A DNA stretch of 64,000 nt from Sphingobium faniae (GTDB lineage Bacteria > Pseudomonadota > Alphaproteobacteria > Sphingomonadales > Sphingomonadaceae): assembly GCA_900100475.1 (NCBI GenBank), contig FMTU01000010.1:1-64000 (forward strand). Direction: 5' to 3'. Below are positions 57,264-64,000 of this stretch, one piece after another (the stretch's first letter is position 1; each line of letters begins with the position of its first letter). Position numbers and translations under genes: made by a program. Under the pieces are notes generated by a model, which did no database searches, had not been told where the DNA came from, and worked only from the letters and a program-made list of their open reading frames with translations.

Positions 57264-58292
57264 GTGCGAAGTGTGGTAATCCGGTCCAGTGTAGGAGAAG
57301 CAATCGGAGCGGAGCAGATATATGAGATCGCTGCGACTGTGTATCTGCCCGATGCGAAGCGCTTTCCCAGACCGAGTCGGGTGCTGTTCGCCTTTCCGGG
57401 CGGCGGATATAGCCGGGCTTATTATGACATATGGCTGTCCGGCTATGACGATTATAGTCAGGCGGCGCATCATGTCGACAACGGCGTTATCGTCGTCGCC
57501 TGTGATCATCTGGGCGTGGGGGAGAGCAGTGGCGAAGGCGCTGTTCCCTTCGGGCTGGAAATGATTGCGGCCGCCAATGCAGCGGCCGTCACGGATATTC
57601 TCCACCGCCTCGAAACAGGATGTCTCGTTTCGGATTATCCCGCGCAGCCCGATCTTGCAGTGTTTGGCATCGGGCATTCCATGGGCGGCGCGATCCTTGC
57701 CCTGATGCAGTGGCGTTATGCCAGTTTCGAAGGCATCATCCTGCTCGGTATCAGCGCGATCGAGAATGTGCTGCCGCAGCCTACCCCGGAACTGACCAAG
57801 GCTGCCCGCGCTTATTATGCCGCTCTGGCGGCGAACAGCATGGGGATAGCCACCCCGCTACCCAAAGCGCCCCGGATCGATTATTTTTACAGCTTCCATT
57901 GGCCCGATGTCCCCGAGCCGCTGATAACCGTGGAGCAGGCAGGGAGTTTGACGGTGCGCGGGGTCCGACCCGAATGGGCCAGCGTGAAAATACCGCGATG
58001 CGGGGTAGAGGCGATGGCGCGGGGGCGGATTACCATGGCGGTCGCCAATATCGAGGTGCCGGTGTTCCTGGGCTTTGGCGAACGGGACACGTCCATGCTG
58101 CCCCAGGCAGAACCTGGGCATTATGTGCGATGCAGGGATATCAGCCTGCGCATCTATCCGGAAATGTCCCACACGCATAATTTTGCCGGAACGCGGTTCC
58201 GACTGTGGGATGATATCGTGCATTGGATGGAGCGTTTCAGCCTTGTCGAAAGGGCCGAAAGAGATGTCCTTTGTCCGGAAGAAATCGCGTGA
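57264..58292 (+). CDS. Alpha/beta hydrolase
   Basis: The 342-residue protein has an alpha/beta-hydrolase fold with nucleophile elbow GIGHSMGGAILALMQW (Ser about residue 137). An oxyanion-side segment is FPGGGYSRAYYD and the late catalytic His is in MSHTHNFAGTRFRLWDDIVHW. The acid is possibly in FGERDTSMLP. No signal peptide is visible, so it is likely cytoplasmic. GTG 57264 follows AGGGG at a normal distance. It probably hydrolyses an ester or thioester intermediate and feeds the acyl-CoA synthetase encoded next. Confidence 0.87.
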   Translation: MRSVVIRSSVGEAIGAEQIYEIAATVYLPDAKRFPRPSRVLFAFPGGGYSRAYYDIWLSGYDDYSQAAHHVDNGVIVVACDHLGVGESSGEGAVPFGLEMIAAANAAAVTDILHRLETGCLVSDYPAQPDLAVFGIGHSMGGAILALMQWRYASFEGIILLGISAIENVLPQPTPELTKAARAYYAALAANSMGIATPLPKAPRIDYFYSFHWPDVPEPLITVEQAGSLTVRGVRPEWASVKIPRCGVEAMARGRITMAVANIEVPVFLGFGERDTSMLPQAEPGHYVRCRDISLRIYPEMSHTHNFAGTRFRLWDDIVHWMERFSLVERAERDVLCPEEIA

Positions 58293-58404
58293 ACCGGCCT
58301 CAGGACTGTCTGCGCCCCGTAAGGGGAGAAGAAAGCGGAAGCACGCGTCACAATGGGCGCAGCGAGTTCAGGAAAGTCTATTTGCAAGCAGGAAGGCCGC
58401 CGAA

Positions 58405-59949
58405 ATGTCGATCCATTCCAATATAAAGCTGCCGTCTTCTCATCCCTTCGTCAACATGGACATACCCGGCCTGATGTCGCGTCTGGCGGGTCGGCACGCA
58501 GCGAGAACCCTGATGATCTGGGAACCCTTTGAGGGGGCATCGCGATGCTGGACCTATGGGCAGGCCTATTCCGATATCCGGCGCATCGCGACATTTCTGA
58601 AGGACCGGGGCGTGGTCGCCGGTGATGCCGTCATCCTTCATCTGGAAAATTCCCCGGAATCGGTACTGGCATGGTTCGCATGTGCGCAGATCGGTGCGGT
58701 TGCGGTCTCCACCAATGCGCGATGCGCCGGAGAGGAACTGGCCTATTTCGCGGACAAGTCCGGCGCTGTCGGTATCATCAGCCAGCCGAAATTCGGCGCC
58801 ATGATAGAGGAATATCTGCCGGACATCGGCTGGAAGGCGCTCTCGCAGCAGGGTGACGACAGCTTGCTGGGGGCATCTGAGGCCGATCCCGGCGAGTTCG
58901 GGCCTGAACACCCCTTGTGCATCCAGTTCACGTCAGGAACGACGTCGCGGCCCAAGGCGGTTCTTTGGACCCACGCCAATGGGCTGTGGGGCGCGATGGT
59001 CAATGCCCGCCATTTTCAACTCCAACGGGATGATGTCGCGCTGGTCACCAATCCGTTGTTCCATACGGTGGCGCTGGCGTGGCAGCTTCTCGGTTCTCTG
59101 TGGGTCGGTGCGTCGATCGTGTTGCAGCCCAAATTTTCGGCATCACGATTCTGGGATATCGCGGTTCGCCATGGCTGCACATGGACGACGATGTCATCCT
59201 TCCACAGCCGAGCGATGATCGATCAACAGATACCTGCCAATCATCGGCTTCGCTTCAATTGTGGCGGGGCCAGTTTCACCGCGCCGGATATGTTCTTTGG
59301 CGTTGACAGCTTCGGCTCCTACGGCATGACCGAACTGATTACGCAGCCGGTGTTCAATGATCCGCTCTCGATTCTGGATGAGGGCGCGATGGGCAGACCG
59401 GCGCCCGAATATGAGATACGGATCGCGCGGGAGGACGATACGGCCGCGGCGTTTGGTGAAAGTGGGGAGCTTCTCGTCAAAGGGGTCCGGGGTCTGTCGA
59501 TATTCGCGGAATATCTTGATGATCCCTCGACAACGGCTGCCTGCTTTACGCCGGATGGCTTCTTTCGCACCGGAGATCTCGTCAGCACCCGGGCCGATGG
59601 GGCGATCGTGCTGGGGGATCGGCTGAAGGACATGCTGAAAATCGGGGGGGAAAATGTCGCGGCTTCCGAGATAGAGCGGGTTATTCGGGACGTTCCGGGC
59701 GTAAGAGAGGTGGCGGTGGTGGGCATGCCGCATGTCATGTTGCAGGAGGTGGCGGTGGCCTTCGTCATCCCCGATCCGGGCAGTGACAAGGATCTGGCCA
59801 GCATGATCACCGATAGCTGTACGCGTCGGCTTGCCGATTTCAAGGTGCCGCGCGGCGTCCATATAGTGGACAGCTTGCCCCGTTCCTTCGAATTCAAGGT
59901 GTCGAAGGTCGAATTGAGGCGCAGGTTGGCGGAAGGAATGTCGGCATGA
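58405..59949 (+). CDS. Acyl-CoA synthetase (AMP-dependent ligase family)
   Basis: The 514-residue enzyme has the P-loop-like FTSGTTSRPKAVLWTHAN, the A5 motif FGSYGMTELI, A7/A8 FRTGDLV and DRLKDMLKIGGENVAASEIE, and the A10 lysine in FEFKVSKVELRR. It would activate an organic acid to its CoA thioester with ATP. The NCGGASF region before SYGMTE is unusual for fatty-acid ligases and may define the acyl pocket. ATG 58405 follows GGAAGG; the long upstream frame overlaps the hydrolase gene and is rejected. The flavoprotein gene overlaps by 4 bases. Confidence 0.92.
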   Translation: MSIHSNIKLPSSHPFVNMDIPGLMSRLAGRHAARTLMIWEPFEGASRCWTYGQAYSDIRRIATFLKDRGVVAGDAVILHLENSPESVLAWFACAQIGAVAVSTNARCAGEELAYFADKSGAVGIISQPKFGAMIEEYLPDIGWKALSQQGDDSLLGASEADPGEFGPEHPLCIQFTSGTTSRPKAVLWTHANGLWGAMVNARHFQLQRDDVALVTNPLFHTVALAWQLLGSLWVGASIVLQPKFSASRFWDIAVRHGCTWTTMSSFHSRAMIDQQIPANHRLRFNCGGASFTAPDMFFGVDSFGSYGMTELITQPVFNDPLSILDEGAMGRPAPEYEIRIAREDDTAAAFGESGELLVKGVRGLSIFAEYLDDPSTTAACFTPDGFFRTGDLVSTRADGAIVLGDRLKDMLKIGGENVAASEIERVIRDVPGVREVAVVGMPHVMLQEVAVAFVIPDPGSDKDLASMITDSCTRRLADFKVPRGVHIVDSLPRSFEFKVSKVELRRRLAEGMSA

Positions 59950-60923
59950 CCATTTTATCTTCCCGCCTTGGGGACATCGGCGATCGACTGGCCTTGCCGT
60001 TGATTTCCGCCCCGATGTTCACCGTATCGGGGCCGGAACTTGTCATTGCGGCCTGTCGCGAGGGTGTAATCGGAGCCTTCCCGACTTCGAACTGTCGTTC
60101 CATCGAGGAACTGGATGAATGGTTGGGACAGATAATCGCCGAAACGCGGGATATCGGAGCAGGACGCCGGGGTGCGCCGGTTTGCCCCAATCTGATTATC
60201 CGGCAGGCGCGGCTGCAGGAGGATCTGGATTGCCTGATGCGGCATTCGGTCGAAATGGTCATCACCAGCGTCGGCTCGCCGGCACCCGTGATAGCGCCGC
60301 TGCATTCGATAGGCTGCAAGGTGTTTGCCGATGTGGCGAGCCTCAAACATGTGGAAAAGGCCATAGCCGCCGGGGTGGACGGGCTGGTCCTGCTCGCTGC
60401 TGGCGCAGGCGGGCAGACGGGGTGGGCCAATCCCTTTGCCTTCACACGTGCCGTGCGAAAGATATTCGCCGGGCCGATCGTGCTGGCAGGCGGAATGGCG
60501 GACGGTCAAGCCCTCCTCGCGGCGGAGATTCTGGGATGCGACCTCGCCTATATGGGGACGCGATTTGTCGCTACCGAGGAAAGTCGCGCGGCTGCTGCCT
60601 ATAAACAGGCCTTGCTGGATGCCGGAATGGATGATGTGCTCACCACCCGCGCCTTTACCGGCATTCCCTGCAATATGCTGCGGCCATCGATAGAGGCGGC
60701 TGGTCTTGATCCGGACCGTTTGGACGAACAGGTCTCGCCGGAGGATTCGCGCGAGATGTTCGGAACCGCTTCGGCCGGACCGCGCCGCTGGGCCGATATC
60801 TGGTCCGCGGGTCATTCGGTATCGGGGGTTCAGGATGTGCCCTCGACACGGCAGCTTGTCCGGCGTCTCAGCGAAGAATATCACATGGCGAAGGCTGACA
60901 TGCGTATCATGTCGATGACGTGA
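59946..60923 (+). CDS. Nitronate-monooxygenase-like flavin oxidoreductase
   Basis: The 325-residue FMN-binding TIM barrel of the 2-nitropropane-dioxygenase/FabK group starts LPLISAPMFTVSGPELVIAACREGVIGAFPTSNCRS. It continues to LAGGMADGQALLAAEILGCDLAYMGTRFVATEES. The loop that carries the catalytic His in class I nitronate monooxygenases (AGGH-G) reads LLAAGAGGQTGWANPF here, so Gln replaces His. An enoyl-CoA or other flavin reductase role in the cluster is possible. It overlaps the ligase gene by 4 bases and is the last gene of the cluster. Confidence 0.88.
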   Translation: MTILSSRLGDIGDRLALPLISAPMFTVSGPELVIAACREGVIGAFPTSNCRSIEELDEWLGQIIAETRDIGAGRRGAPVCPNLIIRQARLQEDLDCLMRHSVEMVITSVGSPAPVIAPLHSIGCKVFADVASLKHVEKAIAAGVDGLVLLAAGAGGQTGWANPFAFTRAVRKIFAGPIVLAGGMADGQALLAAEILGCDLAYMGTRFVATEESRAAAAYKQALLDAGMDDVLTTRAFTGIPCNMLRPSIEAAGLDPDRLDEQVSPEDSREMFGTASAGPRRWADIWSAGHSVSGVQDVPSTRQLVRRLSEEYHMAKADMRIMSMT

Positions 60924-60982
60924 AGCCGCATAGCCTGCGAAAAGCGGTCATGCGATGTCTGCATGGCCGGATATTGGAATAA

Positions 60983-61227
60983 TCCCGATGTCATGGAGAA
61001 AACCTTGTGCGATGGGTGGCCCGATCCTCAATGCGCCGGTATTTCGCGCATGGTTCCGCGCAAATGCTGGATGTTCCGCCGCAACAGCTTCAGGAGTTGC
61101 TCGGCCTGAAGAGTACCTTGGTTCGCATATCGGTGTCGGAGCCTTTGGTGTCGTCAACGATCGGCGTTGTGAAGCGCGCCTCCATTCCGCTGACTTCTGC
61201 GGTTGAAACACTGGGCGACCTGTTAGG
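60983..61227 (+). pseudogene. C-terminal remnant of a LysR-family regulator, interrupted by an IS
   Basis: The frame ends RISVSEPLVSSTIGVVKRASIPLTSAVETLGDLL, closely resembling the end of LysR effector domains (..R.IGVV.R.g.pLspAa..f.dLL). The N-terminal domains are missing and an in-frame TAA (60980-60982) precedes it. The IS at 61228-62119 cuts the frame inside GDLLG. Deleting the IS and one TTAGG copy restores the frame to GDLLGRARDWKAGSSDPL and a stop at 62234-62236. Confidence 0.6.
61223..61227. repeat. Target-site duplication TTAGG (left); right copy at 62120-62124
   Basis: TTAGG directly flanks both 14-bp inverted repeats of the element at 61228-62119. A 5-bp duplication is usual for IS4/IS1634-type elements. 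Confidence 0.85.
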
Positions 61228-62119
61228 CCCAACTTGAACAGCGCATTCAAAAAGATTTATTAATAACAACAAGATGTGCAGGCGCGCAGGTTTGTTAGCA
61301 CCACGTTTTGGGATTTTGGCCGTGTGCGTATCAGGCGGCGGCGAGATCGCGGATATTGGGCGGCAACTCGACGCCGACAGCCTTGAAGATGTTGCCGACC
61401 TGACCGGAGGCGGGCGTGCGCACGACGATGGACTTGCCGTCCTTGGTCAGCGTTGCGACCTGCAGGCGATCGAGATCGCGCAGCAGTGGCTGCCATTCCG
61501 GCTTGATGTTCGCGACTTCACAGTCGCGCGCGAGTTCCTTCTGCAACACAAGCGCGAGGAATGAGCAAAAGACATGGCCGCGGATGGCCGCGTCGGAGCT
61601 GTGGTAGATGGGGCGGGTATCGACCGTCGCCTTGGCCTGGCGGAACAAGGTTTCCACCTGGAGGAGGTCGCGATAGCGCAACACGGCGTGCAGGGGCGTG
61701 ATCTTCGCATTGGTGCGTAGCACGAAGACGCCGTCATAGCGGGCTTCCTCGGCCAGCTTTCCGGCATCGATCTCAAAGGCCTTCTTGCCCGTGGCGCGCA
61801 GATAACGGCGGTAGGCGGAGTTTCCGACCAGGGCCTTGTCGCCTTTCTTCAACTGCGCCTCGATGCCGGCGATGATCTGCTGGCGCTCAGCCTTGTCCTT
61901 GGTCGCTTCGGCCTCGTTGCGACAGACAATGTAGCGCTGCTTGTCGACCCGGACTTCCTTGATGAACAGCTGGGTCTCCCCGCGCTGGCGGTCGATAACA
62001 AGCGGGGTGAACGGGGTTTCGTCATTGAGTATGACATCGCGCACGATGGCGCTGCTGCGCTCGCGTGCGCCGAGGATATATCGTTCCGCTTCCGTTCGCG
62101 TTTGACTGTTCAAGTTGGG
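61228..62119 (-). mobile_element. Internally deleted IS1634/IS4-type element (892 bp) with intact ends
   Basis: Perfect 14-bp terminal inverted repeats CCCAACTTGAACAG lie at 61228-61241 and, inverted, at 62106-62119. They are flanked by TTAGG duplications. Inside is only the C-terminal half of the transposase gene. At its right end about 38 bases of the element terminus (to ..GCGGAACG) are fused directly to ATATATCCTC in mid-gene, so roughly 0.9-1 kb of the usual element is deleted. It inserted in the tail of a LysR remnant. It could move only if a complete copy elsewhere supplies transposase. Confidence 0.85.
61331..62113 (-). pseudogene. C-terminal half of IS1634/IS4-type transposase
   Basis: The uninterrupted frame reads ERYILGARERSSAIVRDVILNDETPFTPL, then LVGNSAYRRYLRATGKKAFEIDAGKL. 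The conserved C-terminal block is LLQVETLFRQAKATVDTRPIYHSSDAAIRGHVFCSFLALVLQKEL (catalytic Glu region). The first residues before YI come from the terminal repeat, not from transposase. The first DDE aspartate is absent, so this half alone cannot be active. The true gene would precede ILGARER with VVADRGMISA..LEERGLEY, which is what the half at 52.8 kb ends with. Confidence 0.85.
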
Positions 62120-62198
62120 TTAGGGCGCGCGCGGGACTGGAAAGCAGGCTCATCCGACCCCTTGCAGCCACATGTGCTTGCCCAGCACCATTTCTCTG

Positions 62199-62670
62199 AC
62201 AGTGCCAACAGACCGGAAAGCCGGACGGGCTGGTAACCGTCCGGGACGCGGCCAAGGCGCATAGCGGGGTTGTTGCCGTTCTCTACCAGTATCCGGGATT
62301 TCTATTCGGTCTTGTCGAAACTCCCCGCCAGAACATCATAGAGGATGGACTGACGCAGTCCGCACCGCAAGCCTGCGCCATGATTGAACAAAGTGGCGAC
62401 CTTGAGAAACTTTTCGCGAAATACCAACGGGCAATCAACGGTGTTCACCGGTCCTTCTACAACCCGTCGTTTGTGGACCAAGCCGGGCGGCGGGTTACCT
62501 TTCGTCCGACATATGCAGCAGAATGTCGATGCCGCACTCGCTCCCAGCGCGACCGGAGCCGAAGGCGCCGGCATTCCGCATTCCATTCCTTTCGCTACTG
62601 CTCGGCAAGGCGATGCAGCGGCGTATCGCCAATTCCGGTGCAAACGCCGAAGATTGCGCGGCGACATTAA
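62199..62670 (+). other. Open frame of unknown origin between IS remnants
   Basis: The frame is open from just after a TGA (62196-62198) and reads VTVRDAAKAHSGVVAVLYQYPGF, then ETPRQNIIEDGLTQSAPQACAM and IEQSGDLEKLFAKYQRAING, then becomes Arg-rich after about 62490. The first 100 residues look protein-like but have no good start before ATG 62380 and no family I know. The reverse strand is also open. It is probably a fragment of a displaced gene. I see nothing else in 62237-62708. Confidence 0.25.
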
Positions 62671-62708
62671 CGATGGCCGGTTGAGCGGCGACTATGATGG
62701 CCGGTAGG

Positions 62709-62775
62709 ATCGGTTGTCTGGCCTGATCGCAGGGAGGGGCGCAGCCCCGACCGGAGAGCAGGCCAGACAACCGAT
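62709..62775. repeat. 17-bp inverted repeat / long hairpin
   Basis: ATCGGTTGTCTGGCCTG (62709-62725) and its exact inverse CAGGCCAGACAACCGAT (62759-62775) enclose a 33-base spacer that itself contains GGGGC-GCA-GCCCC. It sits in IS debris and may be the end region of a mobile element. Confidence 0.6.
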
Positions 62776-62945
62776 GGCGAGAGTTTTCCCCTCCGACTGG
62801 GGCTCTGCTGGGCGGCGTGGGGTGGTGGTATCGGAACAACTATCGAACATAACGACGATAGGATCCGATGCCTGGCCTCCACCTTACTGATCAGCAGGTA
62901 CATCGCTACATGGTCCATCGTCGTCATCACTCCCAGGCCGTCGCG

Positions 62946-63071
62946 GCCGCCATACCAGCGGTAGAACGTCCGGCGGGGGATGCCGAGTTGGTCCAGGGCG
63001 CGTTTGACGGGCAGATGCGACTGCTCGACGATCCGGATGATCTCGAGTTTTTCGGATGCGGCATATCTCAT
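62946..63071 (-). pseudogene. N-terminal fragment of an IS3-family-type transposase (helix-turn-helix part)
   Basis: From ATG 63071 the reverse frame reads MRYAASEKLEIIRIVEQ, then SHLPVKRALDQLGIPRRTFYRWY, the first helix-turn-helix of IS3-like OrfA proteins. After WY the usual continuation is lost (GGRDGLGVMTTMD..). The catalytic part is absent. Confidence 0.65.
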
Positions 63072-63079
63072 GCGTCGTC

Positions 63080-63110
63080 GCGCACAATGGTCCCCTGGAC
63101 CATTGTGCGC
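63080..63110. repeat. Perfect 14-bp palindromic repeat next to the IS3-type fragment
   Basis: GCGCACAATGGTCC-CCT-GGACCATTGTGCGC, two 14-bp arms with a 3-base centre, lies eight bases upstream of the IS3-type ATG. It may belong to the promoter or end of that element. Confidence 0.65.
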
Positions 63111-63290
63111 ATCCGCGATCATGCTTTTTTTGAGCAGGCGGTTTACCGGCACATGCTCAAGGCACATTTCGAGGCGCCGGACTTTCTCATTTCTGCAACC
63201 AGGCTCGCTGAGGCAGCGGGGTATGAGTGCTACGGCGCGGCCAACCTGCATTACGGCAAGCTAGGAAAGCTGATAGCCACTGAAACGGAT
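63104..63290 (+). pseudogene. Gene fragment of unknown family (HNH/restriction-like motif)
   Basis: The plus frame reads DHAFFEQAVYRHMLKAHFEAPDF, then RLAEAAGYECYGAANLHYGKLGKLIA. The phrase A.A.GY..Y.AANL.YGKLG resembles a segment I associate with HNH-type or restriction-related proteins; this is a weak recollection. The frame runs into the end of the aldehyde dehydrogenase region without a natural stop of its own. Confidence 0.3.
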
Positions 63291-63410
63291 TTCAGCCCTC
63301 CGAGGCGGGCCAACGACCCGATTCGACGCCGATTGACAGCTGGCGGCTTCAACGCCAGCGGGCGCCTTTCTGCCGCTTTGTGCGATTGTTCAGTGCCGGT
63401 CGGCCGGTCT

Positions 63411-64000
63411 TCAAATTCGGGTTGGGATGCCGTCCAGGATCACCGTCTTCGACTCCAGGAACGGATGCAATCCTTCGACACCTCCCTCGCGTCCAATGCC
63501 GGACTGCTTGAAGCCGCCAAATCCGATCGAGAAATCCGTGCGGAACCAGTTATGCCCGACCGTCCCCGCCTTGAGCTGGCGGGCCACCTGAAAGGCGCGG
63601 TCGGCATCATTTGTGAAAACCGAGGCGTTCAGCCCGAACGGGGAGTCATTCGCGATCGCGATGGCGTCCTCTTCGCTCTCCGCCGGGATGATGCTCACCA
63701 CCGGGCCGAAAATCTCCTGGCGCGCGATCGTCATGTCGTTGTCGACATTGGCGAAAACGGTCGGCTCGATGAAGAAGCCACGCTCCAGATGTTGGGGGCG
63801 TCCACCGCCGGCGGCCACTTTGGCGCCCTCGGCGCGGCCCTTTGCGATAAAGTCCTCCACCCGCGCGCGCTGGCGCTCCATGGCCAGAGGGCCCATCATC
63901 GTCTCGGCAGCAAAGGGATCGCCGACCTTGATCTCCCGGAATGCCGATGACAGGGCGTCTGCGAATCTGTCATGGCGATGGCGAGATACCACAAGCCGGG
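63411..64000 (-). CDS. Aldehyde dehydrogenase family protein, C-terminal part (5' end beyond the window)
   Basis: The 196 visible residues read RLVVSRHRHDRFADALSSAFREIKVGDPF, then ERGFFIEPTVFANVDNDMTIARQEIFGPVVSI (conserved Glu of QEIFGPV), FGLNASVFTND, and the C-terminal FGGFKQSGIGREGGVEGLHPFLESKTV. The catalytic Cys and the NAD-binding half lie outside. It oxidises an aldehyde to the acid, possibly linked to the nearby catabolic genes. GTG 63992 is internal, not the start. Confidence 0.92.
   Translation of the reverse strand, partial: RLVVSRHRHDRFADALSSAFREIKVGDPFAAETMMGPLAMERQRARVEDFIAKGRAEGAKVAAGGGRPQHLERGFFIEPTVFANVDNDMTIARQEIFGPVVSIIPAESEEDAIAIANDSPFGLNASVFTNDADRAFQVARQLKAGTVGHNWFRTDFSIGFGGFKQSGIGREGGVEGLHPFLESKTVILDGIPTRI

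Noticed and set aside
51961..62119. Single simple inversion with one breakpoint in an IS
   Set aside because: It would not explain why the right half has both terminal repeats and a TTAGG duplication; at least two events or two copies are needed.
62868..63950. 360-residue plus-strand frame over the right end
   Set aside because: Its second half is antisense to aldehyde dehydrogenase. Only the short 63104-63290 part looked protein-like and is listed separately at low confidence.

Overview
The window is a chromosomal segment of a GC-rich alphaproteobacterium, most likely a sphingomonad (Sphingobium, Novosphingobium or Sphingomonas type). The reasons are the gene order nfu-tsaB-rimI-mucR-fur-plsC-miaB-phoH-ybeY-corC, the htrB-trpF-trpB-trpA-accD-folC run, a MucR zinc-finger regulator, a FYDLN-acid (TIGR02300) protein, and a ceramide-glucosyltransferase-like glycosyltransferase, which fits bacteria that build glycosphingolipids. 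This is judged from protein sequence and synteny only; no database search was run.

Layout. 1-7.9 kb: a minus-strand housekeeping block for tRNA modification (tsaB, miaB), ribosome maturation (ybeY, phoH, rimI), Fe-S delivery (nfu), a Fur-type regulator, MucR and a phospholipid acyltransferase. A partial unknown gene runs off the left edge. 8-20 kb: a stress flavin-binding-like protein, an RhlE-type RNA helicase, a large M16 protease, and a complete tetR // acrA-acrB-oprM efflux module with a near-perfect operator palindrome. 20-27 kb: ogt, a small winged-helix-like protein with an unusual leader, a universal stress protein, tRNA-Leu(UAA), ihfB, rpsA, cmk, aroA and two identical tRNA-Ala(GGC) genes. 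27-42 kb: uvrD/pcrA-type helicase, rsmD, rluB-type pseudouridine synthase, a single-domain response regulator, an AmpG-like transporter, folC/accD/trpABF, an HtrB/LpxL-type acyltransferase and a divergent glycosyltransferase. 42-51.4 kb: gyrA, two tandem paralogous TPR-like exported proteins, an Lrp regulator, a cytoplasmic histidine-kinase-like protein with a degenerate ATP site, a WalW-like polysaccharide deacetylase and tRNA-Ile(CAU).

From 51.4 kb to the right edge the window is accessory and scarred. The tRNA-Ile gene is followed by an integrase stub, a reverse-strand gene tail, the N-terminal half of an IS1634/IS4-type transposase, and the 3' part of an acyl-CoA synthetase pseudogene. 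Next comes an intact five-gene plus-strand cluster (SDR dehydrogenase, TonB-dependent receptor, alpha/beta hydrolase, acyl-CoA synthetase, nitronate-monooxygenase-like flavoprotein). Its parts suggest uptake, hydrolysis and CoA-activation of an unknown ester or acid. To its right a LysR remnant is interrupted by an internally deleted IS that carries the C-terminal half of the same kind of transposase, with 14-bp terminal inverted repeats and a 5-bp target duplication (TTAGG). Further IS3-type and other gene debris and a partial aldehyde dehydrogenase follow. The two transposase halves are complementary, oppositely oriented and break at the same ATATATC, so they bracket the catabolic cluster. 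That split element and the cluster inside it are the most interesting part of the window.
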